This document shows, piece by piece, positions 1 through 10,936 of a stretch of DNA of 64,000 bases. Origin of the DNA: Trichobilharzia regenti (taxonomy: Eukaryota > Platyhelminthes > Trematoda > Strigeidida > Schistosomatidae); the NCBI GenBank assembly GCA_944472135.2, contig OX235270.1:119241842-119305841 (forward strand), given 5' to 3'. The translations under genes were made by a program, and so were the position numbers. The first letter of the stretch is position 1. Each line of letters opens with the position of its first letter. The notes beneath the pieces are model-generated. The model saw only the letters and a list, made by a program, of their open reading frames with translations. It was not told the DNA's origin and searched no databases.

Positions 1-3000
1 AATATGCACTAAACTCACACAACCCATCCACAAACAAACACCAAAAAACCACGAATCACTCACCACACCACATACAACCAACAACACAATAACCACACAA
101 CAAATACCAATCACTCACTCCACTAACCTCCTATCTCAACCTCCTGCAACAGACAAACAAACAAACAAACACACACACACACACACCCTCCAACTAAACC
201 AACTACAAACATCACCTGTGGCTGAGACTTAAACCCAAAACGTATACCACGATCGGGAGCTATATCCCAGCACTCAATCAATCTCGCATACTTCGACAAA
301 CAACACTCTCATTGAACGAGAATGTATCAGCCAAATATGCACTAAACTCACACAACCCATCCACAAACAAACACCAGAAAAAACCACAAATCACTCACCA
401 CACCACATACAACCAACAACACAATAACCACACAACAAATACCAATCACTCACTCCACTAACCTCCTATCTCAACCTCCTGCAACAGACAAACAAACAAA
501 CAAACACACACACACACACACCCTCCAACTAAACCAACTACAAACATCACCTGTGGCTGAGACTTAAACCCAAAACGTATACCACGATCGGGAGCTATAT
601 CCCAGCACTCAATCAATCTCGCATACTTCGACAAACAACACTCTCATTGAACGAGAATGTATCAGCCAAATATGCACTAAACTCACACAACCCATCCACA
701 AACAAACACCCAAAAACCACGAATCACTCACCACACCACATACAACCAACAACACAATAACCACACAACAAATACCAATCACTCACTCCACTAACCTCCT
801 ATCTCAACCTCCTGCAACAGACAAACAAACAAACAAACACACACACACACACCCTCCAACTAAACCAACTACAAACATCACCTGTGGCTGAGACTTAAAC
901 CCAAAACGTATACCACGATCGGGAGCTATATCCCAGCACTCAATCAATCTCGCATACTTCGACAAACAACACTCTCATTGAACGAGAATGTATCAGCCAA
1001 ATATGCACTAAACTCACACAACCCATCCACAAACAAACACCAAAAAACCACGAATCACTCACCACACCACATACAACCAACAACACAATAACCACACAAC
1101 AAATACCAATCACTCACTCCACTAACCTCCTATCTCAACCTCCTGCAACAGACAAACAAACAAACAAACAAACACACACACACACACCCTCCAACTAAAC
1201 CAACTACAAACATCACCTGTGGCTGAGACTTAAACCCAAAACGTATACCACGATCGGGAGCTATATCCCAGCACTCAATCAATCTCGCATACTTCGACAA
1301 ACAACACTCTCATTGAACGAGAATGTATCAGCCAAATATGCACTAAACTCACACAACCCATCCACAAACAAACACCAAAAAACCACGAATCACTCACCAC
1401 ACCACATACAACCAACAACACAATAACCACACAACAAATACCAATCACTCACTCCACTAACCTCCTATCTCAACCTCCTGCAACAGACAAACAAACAAAC
1501 AAACACACACACACACACACCCTCCAACTAAACCAACTACAAACATCACCTGTGGCTGAGACTTAAACCCAAAACGTATACCACGATCGGGAGCTATATC
1601 CCAGCACTCAATCAATCTCGCATACTTCGACAAACAACACTCTCATTGAACGAGAATGTATCAGCCAAATATGCACTAAACTCACACAACCCATCCACAA
1701 ACAAACACCAAAAAACCACAAATCACTCACCACACCACATACAACCAACAACACAATAACCACACAACAAATACCAATCACTCACTCCACTAACCTCCTA
1801 TCTCAACCTCCTGCAACAGACAAACAAACAAACAAACACACACACACACACCCTCCAACTAAACCAACTACAAACATCACCTGTGGCTGAGACTTAAACC
1901 CAAAACGTATACCACGATCGGGAGCTATATCCCAGCACTCAATCAATCTCGCATACTTCGACAAACAACACTCTCATTGAACGAGAATGTATCAGCCAAA
2001 TATGCACTAAACTCACACAACCCATCCACAAACAAACACCAAAAAACCACGAATCACTCACCACACCACATACAACCAACAACACAATAACCACACAACA
2101 AATACCAATCACTCACTCCACTAACCTCCTATCTCAACCTCCTGCAACAGACAAACAAACAAACAAACAACACACACACACACACCCTCCAACTAAACCA
2201 ACTACAAACATCACCTGTGGCTGAGACTTAAACCCAAAACGTATACCACGATCGGGAGCTATATCCCAGCACTCAATCAATCTCGCATACTTCGACAAAC
2301 AACACTCTCATTGAACGAGAATGTATCAGCCAAATATGCACTAAACTCACACAACCCATCCACAAACAAACACCAAAAACCACGAATCACTCACCACACC
2401 ACATACAACCAACAACACAATAACCACACAACAAATACCAATCACTCACTCCACTAACCTCCTATCTCAACCTCCTGCAACAGACAAACAAACAAACAAA
2501 CACACACACACACACACCCTCCAACTAAACCAACTACAAACATCACCTGTGGCTGAGACTTAAACCCAAAACGTATACCACGATCGGGAGCTATATCCCA
2601 GCACTCAATCAATCTCGCATACTTCGACAAACAACACTCTCATTGAACGAGAATGTATCAGCCAAATATGCACTAAACTCACACAACCCATCCACAAACA
2701 AACACCAAAAAACCACGAATCACTCACCACACCACATACAACCAACAACACAATAACCACACAACAAATACCAATCACTCACTCCACTAACCTCCTATCT
2801 CAACCTCCTGCAACAGACAAACAAACAAACAAACACACACACACACACACCCTCCAACTAAACCAACTACAAACATCACCTGTGGCTGAGACTTAAACCC
2901 AAAACGTATACCACGATCGGGAGCTATATCCCAGCACTCAATCAATCTCGCATACTTCGACAAACAACACTCTCATTGAACGAGAATGTATCAGCCAAAT

Positions 3001-4935
3001 ATGCACTAAACTCACACAACCCATCCACAAACAAACACCAAAAAACCACGAATCACTCACCACACCACATACAACCAACAACACAATAACCACACAACAA
3101 ATACCAATCACTCACTCCACTAACCTCCTATCTCAACCTCCTGCAACAGACAAACAAACAAACAAACACACACACACACACCCTCCAACTAAACCAACTA
3201 CAAACATCACCTGTGGCTGAGACTTAAACCCAAAACGTATACCACGATCGGGAGCTATATCCCAGCACTCAATCAATCTCGCATACTTCGACAAACAACA
3301 CTCTCATTGAACGAGAATGTATCAGCCAAATATGCACTAAACTCACACAACCCATCCACAAACAAACACCAAAAAACCACGAATCACTCACCACACCACA
3401 TACAACCAACAACACAATAACCACACAACAAATACCAATCACTCACTCCACTAACCTCCTATCTCAACCTCCTGCAACAGACAAACAAACAAACAAACAC
3501 ACACACACACACCCTCCAACTAAACCAACTACAAACATCACCTGTGGCTGAGACTTAAACCCAAAACGTATACCACGATCGGGAGCTATATCCCAGCACT
3601 CAATCAATCTCGCATACTTCGACAAACAACACTCTCATTGAACGAGAATGTATCAGCCAAATATGCACTAAACTCACACAACCCATCCACAAACAAACAC
3701 CAAAAAACCACGAATCACTCACCACACCACATACAACCAACAACACAATAACCACACAACAAATACCAATCACTCACTCCACTAACCTCCTATCTCAACC
3801 TCCTGCAACAGACAAACAAACAAACAAACAACACACACACACACACACCCTCCAACTAAACCAACTACAAACATCACCTGTGGCTGAGACTTAAACCCAA
3901 AACGTATACCACGATCGGGAGCTATATCCCAGCACTCAATCAATCTCGCATACTTCGACAAACAACACTCTCATTGAACGAGAATGTATCAGCCAAATAT
4001 GCACTAAACTCACACAACCCATCCACAAACAAACACCCAAAAACCACGAATCACTCACCAAACCACATTCAACCAACAACACAATAACCACACAACAAAT
4101 ACCAATCACTCACTCCACTAACCTCCTATCTCAACCTCCTGCAACAGACAAACAAACAAACAAACACACACACACACACCCTCCAACTAAACCAACTACA
4201 AACATCACCTGTGGCTGAGACTTAAACCCAAAACGTATACCACGATCGGGAGCAATATCCCAGCACTCAATCAATCTCGCATACTTCGACAAACAACACT
4301 CTCATTGAACGAGAATGTATCAGCCAAATATGCACTAAACTCACACAACCCATCCACAAACAAACACCAAAAAACCACGAATCACTCACCACACCACATA
4401 CAACCAACAACACAATAACCACACAACAAATACCAATCACTCACTCCACTAACCTCCTATCTCAACCTCCTGCAACAGACAAACAAACAAACAAACAAAC
4501 ACACACACACACACCCTCCAACTAAACCAACTACAAACATCACCTGTGGCTGAGACTTAAACCCAAAACGTATACCACGATCGGGAGCTATATCCCAGCA
4601 CTCAATCAATCTCGCATACTTCGACAAACAACACTCTCATTGAACGAGAATGTATCAGCCAAATATGCACTAAACTCACACAACCCATCCACAAACAAAC
4701 ACCAAAAAACCACAAATCACTCACCACACCACATACAACCAACAACACAATAACCACACAACAAATACCAATCACTCACTCGACTAACCTCCTATCTCAA
4801 CCTCCTGCAACAGACAAACAAACAAACAAACAAACACACACACACACACACCCTCCAACTAAACCAACTACAAACATCACCTGTGGCTGAGACTTAAACC
4901 CAAAACGTATACCACGATCGGGAGCTATATCCCAG
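1..4935. repeat. Tandem satellite array, about 15 units of 331-335 bp
   Basis: The marker CTGTGGCTGAGACTTAAACC recurs at 216, 551, 882, 1217 and 1550 and so on to the end of the block, giving a period of 331-335 bp. Units are nearly identical. Most length variation lies in an AAAC run followed by an AC run in mid-unit; single substitutions occur elsewhere. The plus strand is strongly A+C biased with very few G residues outside a short segment around the marker. Open frames across it are by-products of this bias. I found no canonical hammerhead core (CUGAUGA with GAAA), although some schistosome satellites of similar unit length carry one. The left end is cut by the window. Confidence 0.95.
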
Positions 4936-5254
4936 TGTAACAACAGAAGACAAGGGCCAGGCAACAGATCGTTTTATTATGGAAATCAACACGTATTTAT
5001 ACATATTTCAGACAACATTATTATAGACAAGCGCAGTCATCTGATTGGTTGTTTAGGTAGACAAACGCATGCTTCTGATTGGTTGTTTCGGGATTCCTTG
5101 ACAAATAGAGTTCTCAATCTGCGAATCATATTTTGCCACGTTAACTTCGCTGTGATTGGTTGTTGACTCAGCCTTGTTCACGGCCCATATTAGTGACCTA
5201 GACCTTAACGTAGATTAGTGCCAACCAATCGGCTAGCAGCCTGCTCTCACCACA
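4936..5254 (-). repeat. 3' LTR of mini-Gypsy copy 1
   Basis: 319 bp, matching 5677-5995 base for base apart from a few substitutions (for example TTATGG against TTATGA near the start). The minus strand carries AATAAAACGATC, a poly(A) signal close to the LTR end. Confidence 0.88.
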
Positions 5255-5652
5255 CTCGTCCCCCCGTCAAATACGTGCGACTGAAGTCGGCTTGATCTAC
5301 TTGGTGCAGGCGTCATCGTTGGCTTGTCTCGCTGTATCCATTTCTGGAGCTCGCTGACGTTCACGCGCCTCTCATTGTTCGCCATTGCGACTGTGTCTGC
5401 GTAACCCCATCTCAAAGTGACCATATATGGTCCTTCCCACTTTGGAAACTGTTTGCCTGACCCTGTCGAACATTCGTCCATACTTCGGCCCACACCTTCA
5501 TATGCTGCTTTCGCCCGACCTCCCAGCAGCGTCTCAAGTAGCAGCTCCATCGCTGACAGATCTTGAACGCCACTCAACTGCGCAGAAGCCTTGAAGTCCT
5601 GCCCGAAGATCCATATGTCTCCATCAAAAACTGCAGGGTATTGGCTTTTCAT
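5233..5652 (-). CDS. Gag N-terminus fused to Pol C-terminal tail (mini-Gypsy copy 1)
   Basis: Reading from the first in-frame ATG after the LTR gives 139 residues. The first part (MKSQYPAVFDGDIWIFGQDF onward, through GGRAKAAYEGVGRSM) aligns with the Gag start of the full element at 35191-35952. The second part (KQFPKWEGPYMVT through the end) aligns with the GPY/F module and tail of its Pol. The frame is preserved through the deletion junction, and the stop lies inside the 3' LTR as in the parent. No zinc knuckle and no enzyme motif remain. The frame is also open upstream to 5745 inside the LTR, but that portion overlaps the primer-binding region. Function unknown; it may simply be a deletion relic. 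Confidence 0.6.
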   Translation of the reverse strand: MKSQYPAVFDGDIWIFGQDFKASAQLSGVQDLSAMELLLETLLGGRAKAAYEGVGRSMDECSTGSGKQFPKWEGPYMVTLRWGYADTVAMANNERRVNVSELQKWIQRDKPTMTPAPSRSSRLQSHVFDGGTSVVRAGC

Positions 5653-5676
5653 TTGTCGGTAGGCAGCGACACCAAA

Positions 5677-5995
5677 TGTAACAACAGAAGACAAGGGCCA
5701 GGCAACAGATCGTTTTATTATGAAAATCAACACGTATTTATACATATTTCAGACAACATTATTATAGACAAGCGCAGTCATCTGATTGGTTGTTTAGGTA
5801 GACAAACGCAGGCTTCTGATTGGTTGTTTCGGGATTCCTTGACAAATAGAGTTCTCTATCTGCGAATCATATTTTGCCACGTTAACTTCGCTGTGATTGG
5901 TTGTTGACTCAGCCTTGTTCACGGCCCATATTAGTGACCTAGACCTTAACGTAGATTAGTGCCAACCAATCGGCTAGCAGCCTGCTCTCACCACA
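5677..5995 (-). repeat. 5' LTR of mini-Gypsy copy 1
   Basis: 319 bp. On the minus strand the LTR ends TTGTTACA and is followed by TTTGGTGTCGCTGCC, whose TGG is the usual first triplet of a primer-binding site. I could not identify the priming tRNA. Confidence 0.88.
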
Positions 5996-6340
5996 CCAGC
6001 ACTCAATCAATCTCGCATACTTCGACAAACAACACTCTCATTGAACGAGAATGTATCAGCCAAATATGCACTAAACTCACACAACCCATCCACAAACAAA
6101 CACCAAAAAACCACAAATCACTCACCACACCAAATACAACCAACAACACAATAACCACACAACAAATACCAATCACTCACTCCACTAACCTCCTATCTCA
6201 ACCTCCTGCAACAGACAAACAAACAAACAAACAAACGAACACACACACACACACACCCTCCAACTAAACCAACTACAAACATCACCTGTGGCTGAGACTT
6301 AAACCCAAAACGTATACCACGATCGGGAGCTATATCCCAG
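5996..6340. repeat. Single satellite unit between the two mini-Gypsy elements
   Basis: One unit of the 331-335 bp satellite, starting with the duplicated CCAG of copy 1 and ending with the CCAG (6337-6340) that precedes copy 2. It has one extra AAAC step and an ACGAAC variant in the AAAC run. The AACGAAC variant also occurs in the units after copy 2, so these units share a recent history. Confidence 0.93.
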
Positions 6341-6666
6341 TGTAACAACAGAAGACAAGGGCCAGGCAACAGATCGTTTTATTACGAAAATCAACAGGTA
6401 TTTATACATCTTTCAACTACATTATTATAGACAAGCGCAGTCATCTGATTGGTTGTTTAGGTAGACAAACGCAGGCTTCTGATTGGTTGTTTCGGGATTC
6501 CTTGACAAATAGAGTTCTCTCTGCGAATCATATTCTGCCACGTTAACTTTGCTGTGATTGGTTGTTGACTCAGGCTTGTTCATATTTTCTCACGGCCCAT
6601 ATTAGTGACCTAGACCTTAACGTAGATTAGTGCCAACCAATCGGCTAGCAGCCTGCTCTCACCACA
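6341..6666 (-). repeat. 3' LTR of mini-Gypsy copy 2
   Basis: 326 bp, essentially identical to 7089-7414. It shares three diagnostic differences with that LTR relative to both LTRs of copy 1. Confidence 0.88.
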
Positions 6667-7064
6667 CTCGTCCCCCCGTCATATACGTGCGACTGAAGTC
6701 GGCTTGATCTACTTGGTGCAGGCGTCATCGTTGGCTTGTCTCGCTGTATCCATTTCTGGAGCTCGCTGACGTTCACGCGCCTCTCATTGTTCGCCATTGC
6801 GACTGTGTCTGCGTAACCCCATCTCGAAGTGACCATATATGGTCCTTCCCACTTTGGAAACTGTTTGCCTGACCCTGTCGAACATTCGTCCATACTTCGG
6901 CCCACACCTTCATATGCTGCTTTCGCCCGACCTCCCAGCAGCGTCTCAAGTAGCAGCTCCATCGCTGACAGATCTTGAACGCCACTCAACTGCGCAGAAG
7001 CCTTGAAGTCCTGCCCGAAGATCCATATGTCTCCATCAAAAACTGCAGGGTATAGGCTTTTCAT
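6645..7064 (-). CDS. Gag N-terminus fused to Pol C-terminal tail (mini-Gypsy copy 2)
   Basis: 139 residues from the first ATG after the LTR, differing from copy 1 at only a few positions (for example SLYPAVF for SQYPAVF, TSRWGY for TLRWGY, HVYDGG for HVFDGG). The deletion junction and stop position are the same, so both copies descend from one deleted element. The frame is intact in both. No catalytic motif is present. Whether the fusion is made or does anything cannot be told from sequence. Confidence 0.6.
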   Translation of the reverse strand: MKSLYPAVFDGDIWIFGQDFKASAQLSGVQDLSAMELLLETLLGGRAKAAYEGVGRSMDECSTGSGKQFPKWEGPYMVTSRWGYADTVAMANNERRVNVSELQKWIQRDKPTMTPAPSRSSRLQSHVYDGGTSVVRAGC

Positions 7065-7088
7065 TTGTCGGTAGGCAGCGACACCAAA

Positions 7089-7414
7089 TGTAACAACAGA
7101 AGACAAGGGCCAGGCAACAGATCGTTTTATTACGAAAATCAACACGTATTTATACATCTTTCAACTACATTATTATAGACAAGCGCAGTCATCTGATTGG
7201 TTGTTTAGGTAGACAAACGCAGGCTTCTGATTGGTTGTTTCGGGATTCCTTGACAAATAGAGTTCTCTCTGCGAATCATATTCTGCCACGTTAACTTTGC
7301 TGTGATTGGTTGTTGACTCAGGCTTGTTCATATTTTCTCACGGCCCATATTAGTGACCTAGACCTTAACGTAGATTAGTGCCAACCAATCGGCTAGCAGC
7401 CTGCTCTCACCACA
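7089..7414 (-). repeat. 5' LTR of mini-Gypsy copy 2
   Basis: 326 bp. It lies next to the same TTTGGTGTCGCTGCC primer-site region as in copy 1 and in the full-length element. Confidence 0.88.
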
Positions 7415-8459
7415 CCAGCACTCAATCAATCTCGCATACTTCGACAAACAACACTCTCATTGAACGAGAATGTATCAGCCAAATATGCACTAAACTCACA
7501 CAACCCATCCACAAACAAACACCAAAAAACCACGAATCACTCACCACACCACATTCAACCAACAACACAATAACCACACAACAAATACCAATCACTCACT
7601 CCACTAACCTCCTATCTCAACCTCCTGCAACAGACAAACAAACAAACAAACGAACACACACACACACACCCTCCAACTAAACCAACTACAAACATCACCT
7701 GTGGCTGAGACTTAAACCCAAAACGTATACCACGATCGGGAGCTATATCCCAGCACTCAATCAATCTCGCATACTTCGACAAACAACACTCTCATTGAAC
7801 GAGAATGTATCAGCCAAATATGCACTAAACTCACACAACCCATCCACAAACAAACACCAAAAAACCACGAATCACTCACCACACCACATACAACCAACAA
7901 CACAATAACCACACAACAAATACCAATCACTCACTCCACTAACCTCCTATCTCAACCTCCTGCAACAGACAAACAAACAAACAAACAAACAAACGAACAC
8001 ACACACACACACACCCTCCAACTAAACCAACTACAAACATCACCTGTGGCTGAGACTTAAACCCAAAACGTATACCACGATCGGGAGCTATATCCCAGCA
8101 CTCAATCAATCTCGCATACTTCGACAAACAACACTCTCATTGAACGAGAATGTATCAGCCAAATATGCACTAAACTCACACAACCCATCCACAAACAAAC
8201 ACCAAAAAACCACGAATCACTCACCACACCACATACAACCAACAACACAATAACCACACAACAAATACCAATCACTCACTCCACTAACCTCCTATCTCAA
8301 CCTCCTGCAACAGACAAACAAACAAACAAACACACACACACACACCCTCCAACTAAACCAACTACAAACATCACCTGTGGCTGAGACTTAAACCCAAAAC
8401 GTATACCACAGTCGTATCTCTATCTCGTGTACTTTGACAAACAACGCTCTCATTGAATG
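7415..8459. repeat. Distal end of the satellite array, about three units
   Basis: Three units follow mini-Gypsy copy 2. The last one runs normally to CCCAAAACGTATACCAC near 8409. It then continues with diverged satellite-like sequence (TCTCGTGTACTTTGACAAACAACGCTCTCATTGAA) before unique DNA begins near 8460. The decayed last unit is what is expected at the edge of an array, where homogenisation fails. Confidence 0.9.
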
Positions 8460-9321
8460 AGTATATGTGAATTAATTTTCCTGTTTGCTTATCTTTTCCA
8501 TCAACGTCCCCTGAATTTTGTTTGCTGTCTTACTAGGGAACACTTTGACATGAAGTAAATGTTAGTCTTCGGGTTCACTTGATGAATTTTCGAAGGTTGT
8601 TCCATTATATGTACGTTACATTGTTCTTGGAGGTGTTTTTGGCATATAGGAAAATTTCTTGGTGGACTTGGGAAGACCAGAGTTGATTGAAGTAGCTAGT
8701 AACGAATATGCATTTATGAGGGAGGTATTATGATGGTAATCTTTTCCACTGCTCTGGCCAGCATCGTTTTAAATTCAGGTGGCAGCATGGGTGAGGGCTT
8801 TTAAACCGGGAACCGATCAGGACGGTAGGGTAGGGCTTCATTACTTTGAAGTCAGTGTGCTGGTGTACACACAACATAGCACAAAGAACAAGACTTATTT
8901 TTCAACACGTCAAAACAGTGCTTCTTTGTGGTTTAGAGACTTGACACATCACCAAAGCCCTTCCCACAGGCTGTAGGCTATCATCAATACATGACTTCGT
9001 TAGATTTCAAGAATTAGATGACTGATAGGATAAAGAACAAGGGGCTCTGCCAGGGAGGGAACCAGTCAAGAACCTCCTGCACTACAAATATGCAAAAGGA
9101 AATGGAAATGTATCAGATAAATGCTGAGAAGACCCTCAAGTGACACCACTCAGAGGATGAAATAGACACCATGTGAAGAAATGAAAGCTTGTAGGAACAT
9201 ATGGGGATAGCTGGAAGTGATGGCGGAGAAACTAGTGCAGTTGAGGCTTGTTGAAGCCCTAACGTTTCACTTGAAAAGTAAAAATAAGTAGGAGTAGTAT
9301 TATATACAAGATTACACTTAC
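8460..9321. other. No gene seen; presumed intron or 3' flank of the SCYL3-like gene
   Basis: This stretch sits directly downstream (minus strand) of exon 8 of the SCYL3-like gene. I looked on the minus strand for the expected next exon, which in vertebrate SCYL3 starts with a VLLGLRD-like sequence, and found none. Short open frames here resemble nothing I know. Confidence 0.5.
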
Positions 9322-10905
9322 TTGTGGTAATATTACGTTCATCAAATCACTGTCCGTTAACGCTTTCAGATAACCACTGAAGTTTTCAAGTAATATGATC
9401 CGAGTATGTCTTTCAGTAATCATGAACTTGTGAATAATTAGCGGAGTAATAAATTTCTGAAAATTCTGCAAAGAAATGACCACTTTGGGTTTAGAAGATC
9501 TCTGGACATTTTCTGAATGAAAGTAATGAATTACGGAAACACAACACACTTATTAAGATGTTTCAATATCGTAAAAGGTATAGACAATAAAGAGTGACAG
9601 CATATATATACACTATCTAAAATCAACTTATTGAAAAGGCTACTGAATTTAAATTATTGTGATTGTTAGGTTTTAAATTATTACTGCATATTTCGTGGAT
9701 CGAAGTCCCGATAGGGATAATTCACTGATTTAAAGCCAAAAACAATACAAGATTAGCGTATTCTACACTAGACATCTCGCCCCCACATATCATTTAACTA
9801 AATGACCATGAACGCGCTGACACACTTAATTGACAGTTGGGTTTTTAGTGTAAATCTTAACATAATTTAGGTATTCTCCCAGTTTTACCACTAACTCCCG
9901 ATAGAATTTTGTCGGGCTGACGGAAAGTTTTCCTTCGAAATCTGCTAGTCGTGGCTTTCAGTTGCTGCAGTTGCTTGATCCTAGACCCGTTTAGTCATAC
10001 TGACGTTAGGATAGTAGATAAATGGGCGACATTCTGAAACCATGCCAACTATAGGTCATAAATGTTTATTTTCACTAAGAACTCATTTGTGCCACAACAA
10101 TATTATCCGCAAGTAGTCGGATCTGATAATCAAGCTTATGTATCCACCTACACCAACTCTGGCATGTAGTACACTAGAGCTGGAATGTATCCTCGACGGG
10201 CAATGTTAGCTGATATAGGATGGTTAAACTAAAACATGGCCTCATCAGTCAATGAAATCCACAACTGTTAGTTCAAGAGCGCCACGTAGGGAGGTGCAGA
10301 CTTCCTGACTGGTTGGGGTCCTCAAGATGATAAAGACCAATGAAGGCTGGAGACAATTGTTGATATGGCTCAAAATCGTTCTCAATGGCTGGCACAGTAC
10401 ATCCACTCCTTGTGACTTACAATATCCAATAAAACTATATTGTTCTTCGATATTGCTATTTTTTTTGCCTCATGTCCCTGTTTACTGTCTCTATTATGCA
10501 TTTCTTCTTACTTTCTTCTCTTGCTTATTGTGCTAAGTGAAGTGTGGTGACTCGAACTGCTGCACATATGTGCAAAGTTTTACGTTGAAACCAGTCATTC
10601 AGTCATCCCGAAAATCTAAAGTATAGTTAGATGTAGATGAATTTTAAAGCTATTATTTCGAATACAATACAGACGATCTTGTTCGCGAAATAATGTCAAA
10701 AGCGAAAGTCAAGAAAAGGTATACCTTTAGAAGAATGAAAAATTTCCGCAAGCAGACTGCGACATGGGTAGTCAAGAAAAATTGTACTTTCAAACATCTT
10801 TGGTAACAAATTGCGGCAAAACAACTCCTCTGAAATATTGCTGAAGATTTCTTCCGAAAAAGACCTGTTGATTTACAAACAACATGTATGGAATGAAGTT
10901 TGTAC

Positions 10906-10936
<31 letters not shown>

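Larger units (their letters stand above)
4936..5995 (-). mobile_element. Internally deleted mini-Gypsy LTR element, copy 1
   Basis: Two 319-bp LTRs (4936-5254 and 5677-5995) begin TGTAACAACAG and end CTCACCACA on the plus strand. They enclose a 422-bp interior. A CCAG target duplication flanks the element (4932-4935 and 5996-5999), and joining the flanks restores a normal satellite unit. The interior is the start of gag joined to the last part of pol of the Gypsy family seen intact at 31784-36328, so protease, reverse transcriptase, RNase H and integrase are all absent. It must have been mobilised in trans, if it was mobile at all. The purine tract (GACGGGGGGACGAG on the minus strand) and the TGG-starting primer-site region are kept. 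Confidence 0.9.
6341..7414 (-). mobile_element. Internally deleted mini-Gypsy LTR element, copy 2
   Basis: LTRs of 326 bp at 6341-6666 and 7089-7414 flank the same 422-bp gag/pol-tail interior as copy 1. The target duplication is again CCAG (6337-6340 and 7415-7418), at the same base of the satellite unit. The two LTRs of this copy share features missing from copy 1: CATCTTTCAACTACATT, loss of AT in TTCTCTCTGCG, and an extra CATATTTTCT block before CACGGCCC. The internal sequence is almost identical to copy 1. Confidence 0.9.

Noticed and set aside
5663..5690. Assigning the priming tRNA from TGGTGTCGCTGCC next to the Gypsy LTRs
   Set aside because: The match to recalled tRNA 3' ends (Ser or Leu type) is too short and ambiguous to name one.
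5563..5907. Plus-strand open frame across the LTR of mini-Gypsy copy 1
   Set aside because: It is antisense to the LTR and the fusion gene and has no independent support.
5959..8127. Open frames of about 60-100 codons across the satellite
   Set aside because: They arise from the A+C bias and repeat identically with the unit; they have Thr/Asn/Gln-rich nonsense composition.
1..8459. Regular direct repeats that could suggest a CRISPR array
   Set aside because: The repeat unit is 331-335 bp with no short repeat/spacer alternation, the genome is eukaryotic, and no cas genes are present; it is a satellite.
1..8459. Hammerhead ribozyme in the satellite, as in some schistosome satellites of similar unit length
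   Set aside because: I looked on both strands of the unit for CUGAUGA and GAAA with pairing stems and found neither.
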